NCBI RefSeq assembly: GCF_030253575.1
Contig: NC_080568.1
Coordinates: 11,407,001 to 11,471,000, forward strand
DNA: 64,000 nucleotides
Direction: 5' to 3'
Origin: Rhododendron vialii
Taxonomy: Eukaryota; Streptophyta; Magnoliopsida; Ericales; Ericaceae
Shown here: one piece after another, positions 1 through 11,551 of the stretch
Layout: each line of letters opens with the position of its first letter
Numbering within the stretch: position 1 is the stretch's first letter
The notes under the pieces: model-generated
Told to the model about the DNA's origin: nothing
The model's input: the letters and a program-made list of their open reading frames with translations, nothing else
The model's database searches: none
Position numbers and translations under genes: made by a program

Positions 1-180
1 ACTTATATTTACATTGTAAAGGAAGAAGATGTTTTCTGATAAAATGATAATTATGCTAGTCCTATTCATCATAATAAATCAATAAAAATGCAAGGGCATG
101 TCGTTACCACGCTTGTTTCATTTTAATGGGTTGAAATTCACAATCATTTCTCCAATTATCAATAAAAACAGAAATCGAAC

Positions 181-3100
181 CTTGAATGATTCCATCGTTC
201 CTTGGGACTGAATCAAGTTTGCAAGAAGCCCCTTGGCATCAAGGTCTCCATTTCTCATGGGCACAACAAACCTGTAACACAGAAAAAACAAGCAAATTAT
301 GTAACAACATTCTTCGGGGAAAGAAACAGACTTAGATGCCAAAATCAACGTAAAGTATACTTGGCACCAAGCATCTTTGCAAGTTGAACTGCATCTTCTT
401 GTCCAGAGACCAACGTAAAACTCGGAAGAAGCTGCTTTATAACAGGTGAAATGACTATGTCAGCCCGTTCCTTCTCCAGAAAATTCTTGTTGTAGACACA
501 GTGAGGTTCATAGTAGAGAGTCAACTGGTCTTGCGGAGAAATGACAAGATACCTGAGAATGTATAACTTTATATTAAAAATAAAATGGTTGCACTACAAA
601 TGTATTAGGGTTAATAAAACTAAGGGTAATGGTAAGTGTTAATAGGCCAATAGAAGCACAGAAAAGAAAATTACCCATTTTCAGGGCGCTGCCAAGGAGG
701 GCCAAGAACTGGCCCTGCAGTAGCTCGAACTTTAACTTGAGAACCATTGATAGCTTCAATTTCAGAGGTTTCACCGGGTTCTAAGTATGTGACCTGTGTA
801 TTGATGAAACAAGGTTTTGGCCATTCAGCTTGCATAAGTATGGTATCCACATCATAGCAAAAGCTAAACTAACATTTTTGAATCGAACGGTAGCATTACA
901 GATGCCCCAGTTGGGGCTTCCATATAGAAAGCTGTAAGGTAACAGGTAATTTTGATCTAGCAATAATTAACTATCAAACTGAACATTTAAGCAGCACTTG
1001 GGACCCGAGAAACCGGAAGAAATTTCAATATTTTGTGAGAGAGGAGAAGGAATGCAGATAAGAAAATAATGGTTGAATTCCCATTTTCTTGACTGAATAT
1101 TTTGAGTGCAAATACATTTGCGGGAGAATGTCGCTTGAAACCAAATATCCCAAGGTACGCTCACCATATTCATTACCAAAAGTAGACATGTGGACATAAC
1201 GGATGCAAGATGAATAATGGTCCGTTTAAAAAAAAAAAAGATGAATAATGGGCACTCCACAGTAAGCGAATATCATCATATATTAACAAGCTGTTAGAGA
1301 GCAACATTAATATCTCAGCTTCAGTCAGCTGACCCATAAGTGAGTTCTCTCTATCTTCTGCTGCAGTCATATTTTATGCAACTTTGATGAATTGGTTCGA
1401 GATGTTTCTTCAGTCGTGCTAGTGCTGATAGGTCCTAAGCTAAAGAGCCACAATTCTTTAGGTAGGGGTGATGGAATTTAACTACAAAGCGTTTTAGAAT
1501 ATAAGAATAAAAATGCATGAAAATAGTCTGAACATCTAACCTGATAGCAAATGGTGCAACGAAAATATGACAACAAATAATTTGGGGATGGTGAAAGAGG
1601 ATGGGAAACAGATATAAGAGACCTTAGTTGCACAAAGTGGGTGCGGGTGCCGGAGCGGGGGCGGGAGCGAGGGAATACATAAGCTCCCAAGGTTGGAAGC
1701 ATGTACATGTATTATGAAAATAATGGAGCATAGAGGATTCACTTTAAAAGTAAAATCATTTTATGAAGTAAACATATGGGCCAAGTCCTCCATAAGTGTA
1801 AGAAATGGGCTAGTGTTACAATATAGTATGATTTTTTTTTTCAAGATATCATGACTTGGGCTAGATAAATGAGTTCATCAAAGACCAATTAATAAAGCCA
1901 AGTGATAAATTCCTGTTTTTCTATACAAAGATCATACAATAGCTCTCATCTTTGTAAGGAGCGAGCTCCCATCTCAACGGGAGTGGGCTCCCGTCAAGCT
2001 CCTTAGTTGGGAGCGCAAAAGCGGGACTCCCAAGGTGGGAGCGACACCACTTTAGGAGCTCCCTACAACTAAGCAAGAGACGATTGTTTTTGTACTTTAC
2101 AAGATTTTGATGTTCAACATCTATTGACTCTAGAAAACAAATCACAATTTTGTTTTTGGGTCGAAAAAACAACTTGCACAATTCATGCAGGGCCTATGAA
2201 TGTCGAAGCAGGAACAAACCAGTATGATGCAATACTTACCTCTTTGTGAGATAAAATGGTCCGAAACATTTTTAACAAAAAGAGTAGCTCATCACTAAGA
2301 TCCTATAAAACATCCCCATAAATCATAATGCAACCTTTTTTTTTTTGATAACTCAGGTGTCCGGGCCAACATACGCGCACCTCGACTAATCCTAGGGGCT
2401 CAATCCCACCGCCCACTTGCAAGAGCCCAATAAAAGCCAGAGCAATTGCTCCATATGGATTGGCCTCAGAGGAGTTGGTAGAACCTAAGAAGTTTCGAAC
2501 CTGAGACCTTAAGAGGGAGCAAACCTCTAAGTGCTAGGCCTTAACCACCAAGCCAACCCCTTAGAGTTTCCCTATAATGCAACTTAGGGCACCAACTTGG
2601 CATGTTTCACAAGACCAGTAGACTGTGCCACTCGGCCCACTCCAATTCATCATGACTCCTCAGTCCTCATTCCGATCATGTACTTTACCCACGGCATACC
2701 AAGTACCTCTGTATCTAGATCAGTTGCCGTTAAAGAAAAAACTGATTTTATAGGATAGCTGAATTAATATAAGATAGAACCTCAAATCACTTACATTGCT
2801 AAAAAGGGGATCCAACAAACTCTTAGCATTAGGAGTTGCTATAACTCTAAGATTTGGCAACTTCTGGGAGAGTGGCTTTAAGGTCTTCAAGTGGCAGTGG
2901 TCATCTAGGCTTTGTGTAATCAACAAGCAATCCACCTCAGGAAGATCAGTAAGCTGCACTAGAATCACATGTCATGGAGAGAAGTCAACAATCACCATTA
3001 ACAAATAAAAGTAACCTACAACTCAGAATAACCAGTTACCATATGAAAAGAAGTAGTTTATATAGAACAAGGTTAGTTGGCCACTATTTTATAATTCCAA

Positions 3101-4172
3101 TTTCAATCATGGTCAATCATCGCCTATGTTCGTAGAGCACAGGTGTGAGACGCTCGACACTAGGGTAAGGGTGAAGGATATGTTTCTGTATGTAGTGGAA
3201 CATTTAACTCGGAAGCATATTTAGCAATTCAAGTTCACCGGAAATTAGCAATATTCTCACATTAAGAATTGAGTGCTATATGAAACTTTGTAAACATGAT
3301 TTTATCTAGAAAGTAAAAGACAGATGTTAAGCAACGTGAGTATTTTGTTGTGCTCCAGTATCCTTGATATGCAGGGTAAATGGCTCCCACACTTGGACAT
3401 GTGCTCGCACCCAATACCATACCCGAAGTCCATGTAACATTGAATTCATAGCAAAACCTAACTACGTAAGGCTTGATTATTTTTTTCCGTCATGCGGTTT
3501 ATCTCTAAGTAGTTACTTATCCCAATTGCTTGACAACCCTTTCGGACAATGAGAAAAGAGAAATCCAGAAAGCAAAATTGACCAATAAACCCCCATTTCT
3601 CATCTCTTTTATTCATCAAAACAAGATATAGGATTCTCATTTCTTTTCTCACCATTCAAAGGGCCGCAAGGGTTTGTGTTGTCGGACTTTCGTAATTTTA
3701 ATTCATGAAACTTGTAAATATTCTCCTACTGATTGGCAAGGTAATAAAAACACAAAATCAGCTCATAGAGAAAATGGTACCTGGAAATTTTTCAAGAACT
3801 TCTTGGCAGCGTCATAAAGCCAGGGAATTCCGAAATCCAAGTTACCCTCCAAGATTGGATCAACCAGAATTTTCAACCCACAAACATCCCACAGCCAACT
3901 ATTGCCCTAAACCATAACTCATTTTTGTATCAACCCATTCCCCCAAATTAACCCCCCCACACACACACACAAAAACCAATAACTGAAAACGAAAACCCAC
4001 CTCCAAATAAGTAAGTTTGAACGCATCAGCCCCAGAAATAGTCGAGCTCACTGGGTTTTCCTCGGAAATTACAGCAGAAACAACCCTACCCGACCTGTAA
4101 TTGTAAGTCACGCTACATAATTTAGAGAATAAAATAGATTAACTAATACCCAACTACGTTCTACAAATACAC

Positions 4173-4241
<69 letters not shown>

Positions 4242-4410
4242 GTGTTGAGAGCTTCGTAGAGTTAGAATTGAGGAAAAGTGGAGTATGGTGGGTTGGGGTG
4301 AAATGGGTAACTGCGAATGGAAAGATGGGTTTGGATTTGGAGGGTTTGGAGATGTGGCAGGGGGGAAGAGAATTGCATTGAACGGCCATTCGTGAAGGAG
4401 GAGGATTCAT
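181..4410 (-). CDS. Metallo-hydrolase/oxidoreductase-like protein, partial (3' exon off-window)
   Basis: Seven exons can be joined with GT-AG introns in one frame: 4410-4238, 4094-4001, 3906-3781, 2953-2795, 793-675, 552-361 and 271-181. They give 318 codons with no stop. The frame reaches a donor at 180 (after ...MESFK), so the terminal exon lies beyond position 1. Residues 1-58 are Ser/Pro/Thr-rich and poor in acidic residues, like a plastid transit peptide. Exon 3 (GNSWLWD...GNLDFGIPWLYDAAKKFL) and exon 4 (VDCLLITQSLDDHCHLKTL) match a plant metallo-beta-lactamase-fold family as I remember it. The usual HxHxDH zinc motif is replaced by SLDDHCH around residues 146-152; only the final Asp-His is kept, so catalysis is uncertain. 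I chose the first ATG; a second Met at residue 8 is possible. Substrate unknown. Intron 4 (2.0 kb) contains a SINE. Confidence 0.85.
2325..2583 (-). mobile_element. tRNA-derived SINE in intron 4 of the metallo-hydrolase gene
   Basis: Read on the minus strand, the element starts near 2573 and has a box-A-like TGGCTTGGTGGTTAAGG followed by a box B (GGTTCGAAACT), the spacing of a Pol III promoter. It ends in an A-rich tail (poly-T on plus, 2336-2347). It is flanked by a perfect 10-bp direct repeat, ATAATGCAAC (2325-2334 and 2574-2583), as expected for target-primed insertion. Body about 239 bp. The tail and target duplication make this a complete insertion, not a tRNA gene. Confidence 0.88.
4174..4236. 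repeat. (GA/CT)n microsatellite at the start of intron 1
   Basis: About 63 bp of uninterrupted GA on the plus strand. On the sense (minus) strand of the metallo-hydrolase gene it reads CT and starts directly at the exon-1 donor (CAG|GTCTCT...). Confidence 0.95.
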
Positions 4411-5930
4411 GAGGACTGGGAAGCACTAGCGCCTGGCTCCGCTGAGCTAGTAATAGAACAAAGAAAATACTAAATACTGCAAATCCAATAATATTTGTCT
4501 CATCCACAAAATGAGAATTTAAAAATAAAATTTAAATTTTTTTTATAATTTAATAGATATCGATGAGTTCTTTTAATTTATGAAAAAAAATTTGAATTTT
4601 TTCTTAAAAGAAATGTATTATTTTTAAAACATCGTTTTACGAACCGGACAAATATTATTAATAAATGGAATGGAAACACAATTTGTGAGGTTCACTGATT
4701 TTTCCCGCGACTTCCTATCACTAATATTTGGGCTACTTTGACTTAAGCGGTTTCCATAAAATGGCCATGAATAGTGTTATTTGGCCAAAAAATGGCAATG
4801 GTTGTACCAGATGGTGCATTGCCATTTGCTAGGCCATTTTTCAATAATTTCCTTTGCATCTAATACCGTTACCCATTCTTTCAGTAATCAACGGTCATCT
4901 GTCACTTTGGCTCTCTCTTGACCGTAACTGTCACAATAGTGACTATCACCATTTCACTTTCCTTAGGTTTTAATGTCTAATTATTTATTTCAAGTCTTGA
5001 GTACCACCCAGTGTACCTATTGTCTAAATTCTACATTCACGTGGTATCAACAAGGGAGAATAACAAATCAACAAACTTCCAAACTCCAGAAGTTCATTCA
5101 CAGATTTTTACATTGTAAAAAGTAACTATTGTCTCCTCATTGTTAATAATTTTATTCTTAAGTAGTTAGATGTCCAATTTATTACTATGGTGATAATATA
5201 GTAATTTGTCATTTTCCATCAATTAATAATTGTTAATAAAATAAATCTTCTTTTAAGATTGATAAACAACAATTTTATTAACTATGGTGATAAATTAGTA
5301 TTTGTACAATTTGTCGAATAATCTAAATATTTCTAAATAGTGTACTTTACTAAAATTTACTTAATCTTTATGAGAAGTGAGAACCTTAATTTTTAAGTCT
5401 AAACTTTTATAATTTTTTTCTCAAAACTTTAGGTGTTAAATTCCTAATTTCATAATTTACCTAAATAGCATATTAATTATTGTGACTTTGTATATATTGT
5501 ACTAACATTTTATTTATTTATTTATTTCTCAATCACAAGATGCTAGATGTAATTAGCCTATAGTGGGAGTAAATTGAGCACATCTATAATCCAATATTTT
5601 ACAAATTTTCATCAATTCTCTACTTAATTTACCAGACAAATTAAACTGATATAACTGTTGCGTTTTATACTGATATTACACAGTCAAAAAATAATACCAT
5701 GCTAGTTGTTTAACATAATAATAATATCATAAAGGTTGTAAACACAATAACAGAGGGTCATCTTCTACCATAATAATATCAAATAAAGTGTCCGACCCAA
5801 AAATAATATCAAAATGGACAATCTGACAGAAACGCACAGTGAATTATGTTTTCTGTTCGGGCTCATTTCAAGCCCTAATAACTAGTCAAAATTACTCTAT
5901 TATACTTAGGGAGTATGGGAGAAGGGTTAT
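4411..5930. other. Intergenic AT-rich DNA, no gene seen
   Basis: This is the upstream side of the metallo-hydrolase gene. I see no convincing coding exon. Much of it is AT-rich with short TTTA runs (for example near 5510-5526). A stretch near 4560-4650 resembles the interior of a degraded MITE, but no ends can be defined. Confidence 0.6.
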
Positions 5931-7370
5931 CTACCTTCGGTTTTCGGGTTTAGAGTGATTTTTCGGAAGATTTCGATAATGGCCGAGGTTGAGGATGATG
6001 ATAGTGGGGGACCTCCGGTATGGCTTTGAACTGTTGTGAGGGTGGATTAGAAACTCACTTTCACACTCTCTAAAACTCCATTGAAATGGAACACACTCTC
6101 TCTCTACTGGAATGCAGGACGGAGTGTGTGAGTGTGTGCTGTGATTTTCGTACGAGGGAGGTGGTATGTGTGCATGTATGTTTATAGGAGAGGGAGAGAA
6201 TTTGGTGGAAATAATGGGTGTGGGGTGGTATGGGAGCTACTGAAATTTGCAGAGGAGTGGTAATTTCTCTGTGAGAAATCAGAGGAGAAGGTGAGAGAGG
6301 TGGCATTGAAATGAGTGAGGGGATAAGGTGTGTGGGGTGAGAATTGGCTGGAAATGATATGGGGGGCGGCTGCTGAAGAGAAAGGGGAGGGAGAATTATT
6401 CTCGCAGGCGCGAAAATATGTCATGCAGTGTACGGTGGTCCGGTTTTCGGTTTCGGTAAAATATACAAATATTACTGTAGCGTAACAAAAACATTTCAGA
6501 CTTAACCGCAGTCTCAGTTTACGGAGGAAAATTCTCGTTGGTTGTAGAAATATTTACTTGAAAAAAAAACATGCATGGAATTAATCATTTGCACAATAAT
6601 TAATTATCTAAATTAAAACTGATTATTAAAGAAAATGAAATTGAAATAATCTTATGGAATTTTTATTTATAGAAATTTCGGAATATTACTGCACATGCAT
6701 AAGGAAACTGACTCGACTTGACTCCCCTGACCATGGAATAAATTGTGGACCAGCTTTATTTTCTGTCGTACTTTTTATTTTCGAAAGTCATGCTCAGCCT
6801 TGTATTTGAAGCAGTTATTTAAATAAAAATTGAGTTATGAAGAGTTTCCCCCCTTTTGATTCTGTGCTTGAATTCTCTTTATGAATGATTGACAACTTGG
6901 AACTTTTGACTATGGATTATTGTAAACTCTTAACTCTCTTCTTATCAAATACTTATGCTTTTGGGGCCGTTGTGCCAAAGTTGTAATATTGGAAGTGTAA
7001 TATGATGATATGGAATTGACAAACTCTTTTGAGGTGTTGTATGGATTATTGTGAGGGTTTGGTTGATTTGATAGATCGTGATTGGGTCTTATAGTAAGAC
7101 TGCCTACGTATCATTTTTGTTGCAAAGGAATCAAGTCATGACGTAGTTAAAGCTATTTTTTAGGCAATATCTAAAGGAATATAATGTGGCTAATGGATAT
7201 GACATTGAATGCATGAGAAATGAATCAAGTAGGATCACTGCTAAATGTAGAATGTGATCATAGATATTTTCAAGTCCCAAGATTTTTTTTTCTTAGCTCT
7301 ATTTTCAGGATCATTCATGTTGTTTGTGTATAGAATCTGATTATAGAAAGTTATAATCGATGCGGATGAA
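5931..7370. other. Intergenic region with a short exon-like segment
   Basis: At 5978-6028 a 16-codon reading frame starts with ATG (MAEVEDDDSGGPPVWL) and has a possible donor (CCG|GTATGG). It looks like a first exon, but no downstream exon follows. The 6060-6430 stretch is purine-rich on the plus strand; the minus-strand frame there is Ser/Thr/His-rich low complexity and not convincing. Nothing identifiable is seen in 6480-7370. Confidence 0.4.
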
Positions 7371-7495
7371 GTGCTATTAATTGTCGGGTACTCGTGATTT
7401 GTTTCTAAAAGGGTTTGTGTGAGTAATTGATGCCAATGGAGTTATATTAATTGTCGGGTACTCGTGATTATTTTTCAAAAGGGTTTGTGTGAATG
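7371..7495. repeat. Two-copy direct repeat of about 55-70 bp
   Basis: The segment containing ATTAATTGTCGGGTACTCGTG ... AAAAGGGTTTGTGTGA occurs at about 7374-7424 and again at about 7446-7493 with few differences, a local tandem duplication just upstream of the protease fragment. Confidence 0.8.
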
Positions 7496-7533
7496 TGTTC
7501 TTTTTTCTGATTATTCCTATGTTTTGATACATA

Positions 7534-7844
7534 ATGGGTATGAGAGGAACACAATTTTCTTGGCACCTTGACGTCAAACTGCGGAAGAAATTACCGCTAA
7601 TTGTTGACCAAGGGGATTGCGGAACGTGTGATATTATTTCGGTGACAAACTGTACTTTTGCCGTGCATGCTATTGGTCAGAACATTGATCCTCCGGATCT
7701 AACTTTTCAACATGTCCTTAACGACCTCCCAAAAGTGCACCCTGAAGATTACTTTGTGATTGATGACGATGGGTGTTATGGCACTCATCTAGAGGATAGC
7801 CTGGACTTTATTAAGGCAAAAAATTACATGTACCCTCTATCCTT
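7534..7844 (+). pseudogene. Papain-like cysteine protease fragment, split by a CACTA element
   Basis: The frame from 7534 contains VDQGDCGTCDIIS, aligning with the papain-family active-site block QGxCGSCWAFS. The oxyanion Gln (residue 26) and the nucleophile Cys (residue 32) are present, but the normally invariant Trp after Cys is Asp (residue 33). Only about 104 residues remain, with no propeptide and no catalytic His/Asn domain. At 7845 the frame runs into the end of the CACTA element. Joining the flanks (after removing one CTT target copy) soon gives a stop. It is a remnant, not a working protease. The family call rests on the single active-site block. Confidence 0.65.
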
Positions 7845-10044
7845 CGTTACAACATGAAAGAGCTATAGTGAGGAAATAAGGCGAGGAAAATGAATTTTCT
7901 CGCTAAAAGTATATTATTTGCAAGGAAATTCAATTTCATCACATTTTCTAGCGGAGAAACATATTTCCTCGCCCAAAGGCCTTTTCTAACGAGGAAAAAT
8001 AGATATCCTCGCCAAAAGTTAAATTTGGCAAGGAAAACAGAATTCCTCACTAAAAATGTTTCATTTGGAGAGAAAATTATAATTTCCTCGCTGAATGTAA
8101 ACTGTTAGTGAGGAATTTTGTTTTCCTCGCAAAATATAACCTTTTAGCTAGGAAATATTTTGTCACCTTTTTTAGGACTCATTAATTTTGTATACATAAG
8201 TCTTTATTAATTATGTTCATATGTATTTTTAATATCACGATGGTAAGACAAACAACTATATAGTTCAATACCATTATCCAATTTAGTAAAATAAAAAAGT
8301 GATAAACGAGAAAAAATAGTTTCCTCACCAATCGTATTGAATTAGTGAAAAAACCTCATATTTGTCACTTTTCTTATTCTAATTAGCTATGAAAGGTATG
8401 TTTCTCACTAATTCTACGCATTCACTTTTTTTCAATATAAATTAATTTTTAACAATGTCACAGTTTATTAAAATTGTCATAAAGTTTATTGTTTGAATAA
8501 ATTTTTTTTAAAGACATGCATGCTGCAAAAAATTTATCCCATAATAGTTGATTAGCTTGAAGTGTAGGCATTGATGATTTTTATTTAAACCGACTTAAGT
8601 AATTCTAATGGCATGCATTCTTTTATAACCAAATAAATATGTTAATAAGCATTAATTTCAAATGCAAATGTGTAAGTACGTATCATTCATATTTTTATAA
8701 ATACATATACATATTGTGTGTGTATGTGTGTGTGATATAGGGTAATTTAAAATTTCAAAAAAAAATTGTTAAAGATGGAAAATTTTAAAAAGTATTGCCT
8801 TTAATGCTAGCTTTTAGGATGATCTTAACTGAATATTTACAAATTTTGTTCTTATTCTTATAGCGATGATGAAAAAAGCTTTAAAAAATAACTATGAATC
8901 TATAATACTCTTTGTATTTGGCAAAAAAAAAAAAAAGACAAGTCAAACTCACTCTAGAATTTAAAAAAATGACAACAATGCCTTTTGTCATTCATAATCT
9001 GATATTAAAATATATCTCGAGCTTATGGTGACAAAAAATCTCATTCCATAAAAGCTAGGATAATTCCATCAAAAAATTAGGATATTACCACATATTATTA
9101 GTCCTTCAAAAGTTGTTGCCAAATACCAATTTAACATGTTTCAATCCAAAAAAATTATTATGCTATTAAAAAAGTAAAGGAATATTTAAATATTCATCTT
9201 CTTTATCCATGTCATGTAAGAATTCATCTCGCCCTTTTTTCATGCTTATGTTTTCATCCTCTTAGTGTGTGAATTACATTTCTTACCCTTTTTATTAGTA
9301 TGATATACATATATTATGTTATATTGCTTTCCTAATTTAATGAGATTGGATTGGATTGCTTTTCCAATTTAATGGGATTGAATTGAATTATTTTTCTAAT
9401 TCAGTGGGATTTGGTAAATTTAAATATGATTGATTACTTTTATTTATTTTATCATGGAGTGTATTTGTGGAATTGAATTTTTTTAGGAATATAACATGAT
9501 AAGTTGACCACATCTTTGCATGTTTTCTTCAATCTTCGAGTTGGCCAACCAGACAACAAAAAGTTATATTTTCCATTGATCTTATTACACGGAACATGGC
9601 TAAATTACCATAAAAAAAGAAATAACATATAATATACTTAAACCGTTACATAGTTAAATTACCATGACATTACATGATTAAATTACCAGGACGATTACAA
9701 TGTGGACACAATAAATATCCCATGACAATTACAACGTGGTCCCATGATGATTGCAATGTGAACACGATAAATATCCTATGATTCGAACAAATATTTCAAT
9801 ACTATTACGAAAGGAAATCTCTGAACAGATGAAGAACAACGAGATCCAACACTAACCAAAAAAACTGTAAGACCGAAACTCAACAGTCTATGTCCTCGAT
9901 CTCATCCAAATCCTTGATTTGATGAAGGGTTTGACGGCGTCGCTCCGCCACAATGGGGTTGACAGCGATGGTGGTGTTAACAGTGGCAGTGAGGTTGATC
10001 AGCGGCGGTGGGGCGGATACATCGAGCGGCGGCGGCAAACAAGG

Positions 10045-10280
10045 ATGATGATCGATGTAATCAAATAGTGATTTAATCACGTCATCGTAAGTGCTAGGTG
10101 CAGGCTTGCCTTCGGGATGTAAACAGGGATGGGTAATCAACTAATCATGTTTATGTTGAGGTACAAGTTGTTGAACTCCAAGCCGTTAGTGTTTGGTTTG
10201 GAGACGTCAATGGGTACGAGGACGCCGTAGGGGCCTTGTCTGGGCTCCTCCTCGACCACGTTGGCGATGGACTTCGGGTT
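10045..10280 (-). pseudogene. Captured 5'-3' exoribonuclease (XRN) N-terminal fragment inside the CACTA element
   Basis: Reading the minus strand from 10280: [13 protein letters not shown]...[15 protein letters not shown], then [11 protein letters not shown]. After a small frameshift with a stop near 10141-10150 it continues [19 protein letters not shown]...FDYIDH. This follows the conserved XRN N-terminal block (IPVDxSKPN, NLYLDMNGIIHPCFHPE, FDYID) in order. The MNG-II stretch is damaged: the conserved Asp of LDMN is Asn, and the frame breaks directly after it. The frame then runs on to 9880 into sequence unlike XRN, suggesting a junction with another source. Not functional. Confidence 0.75.
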
Positions 10281-10763
10281 TCAGATTAGGAATGGAGGGA
10301 TTTCAGAATCAGAATAGGAATTGAGGGATTGGCATCAATTTTTTGGGGTGCATTTCTTGTGGCTATAATTATGGGGATCTGTTTTGTGATAATTATGGAT
10401 AATTATGAATACCGTGAGAAGGGGGAATAAATGCATAGGAATGTCTTTTCCGTTTGGGACCTCATAAGTTATTTTTCCATCTTGAATTTATTTGCTATAT
10501 AGTCTAGATTTTGGTAAGGACAAAATTGGGTTTATTTAAATTTTGGGATAAAAACATAACTGTTCAAAATGATAGGGATGGAAACATAAGTTGTTTAGGG
10601 TCTGAAGATGAATATTTAAATCTCTCAAAAGTAAACTTGTTCAAATAAAGTTCAGACACTATAAGAGTACAAAAAATCGAAAAACCATAATTAATGTTGA
10701 AGAAACTAATTTGGAAAGGTGAAAGACATGCAAAAACGATGTTATATAGCAAAAAGTTCACCA

Positions 10764-10870
10764 TCTTGCACAGAAGTGCAATGTGGTGCACTTGATAGTT
10801 GTCCTGTGTATTATAGTCGAGGTCTAAGGTTTGAATTCTGGGAGCAACGAAATACGAGTAGAGATTCCTT
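10764..10870 (+). other. Possible Pol III-type retroposon fragment within the CACTA element
   Basis: GGTTTGAATTCTGG near 10828-10841 resembles a box B and is followed by a T-rich run at 10868-10879. A clear box A and target duplications are missing, so this is only a weak suggestion. Confidence 0.2.
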
Positions 10871-11304
10871 TTTTTTTTACTTTTCAAATTGTTTAGCGCG
10901 GAAAAAATTTCCTTGCCTATTACTGTTGGTAATAAATTCGTTAGCCTTTTGTGAGGAAAAAATTCCTCGCCAATTGTATCAGAATAGGCAACGAAATATG
11001 AATTTCCTCGCAAATAATTTTTGCGACAATATTTAGGCGAGGAAAACTGGCGAGAAAATATCTCCTCGCTAATGCATTTTGCGAGGAAATCGGATGCTTT
11101 GGCGAGTAAACTAAATCCTCGCTATAACCCTTTCATGTTGTAGTGCTTGGAGATGCTTTTTTTCTAAAACAGCTCCCAACCCTCATTTTCTGTTAAACGT
11201 ATCAACTCATGATAAAAGCATTTTTTTTATGAATGTAGAAAGCGACTTCCATTATCGCGTATTTAGTACTATTTTGCTACCCACCGCTCCCAACTCAAAT
11301 AATA

Positions 11305-11551
11305 ATTTCTGAATCTCTGATGATGCAATTGTGCACAATCTTGTCCCTTTCTTCTCGTCATCCATTTGGAGCTTTCAAAAAACATTGTGTATGGCTAAGT
11401 TCCCATTGTATTTGCTCGATTTTTTGCAATCATCCCATGCAAGAAGCTACTTTCTTGGATGAGCAAGTGACAACCGTTGCACCACAAACAATATGAAAGG
11501 GTTACATGTTCAACCATAATAACCAAGCATTCTTCTTTCACCAAGACCAAA
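11305..11551. repeat. Dispersed repeat, copy 1 (pair with 15172-15413)
   Basis: About 245 bp shares order and most bases with 15172-15413: GATGCAATT..GCACAATCT, then TTGGAGCTTTCAAAAA, GCAAGAAGCTACTTTCTT, and CACCAAGACC at the end. Same orientation. Minus-strand translation gives short gene-like stretches with stops in both copies. No family recognised. Further right (about 11640-11740, minus strand) a short open stretch EDDIVILDEDVKEVVDW also looks like a decayed exon. Confidence 0.65.

Larger units (their letters stand above)
7845..11145. mobile_element. Non-autonomous CACTA (En/Spm) DNA transposon, 3.3 kb
   Basis: The right end reads ...TTTCATGTTGTAGTG at 11145, whose reverse complement begins CACTACAACATGAAAGG. 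The left end at 7845 reads CGTTACAACATGAAAG, the same terminal repeat with two changes in CACTA. A 3-bp target duplication CTT flanks it (7842-7844 and 11146-11148), the hallmark of CACTA elements. Both subterminal zones (about 7850-8160 and 10870-11140) are filled with GCGAGGAAA / TTTCCTCGC motifs in both orientations, resembling transposase-binding subterminal repeats. No transposase frame is present, so it would need a helper. It carries a captured XRN fragment. Confidence 0.9.

Noticed and set aside
6070..6424. Two overlapping minus-strand Ser/Thr/His/Pro-rich frames
   Set aside because: Low-complexity translation of a purine-rich strand, with no splice context and no family resemblance.
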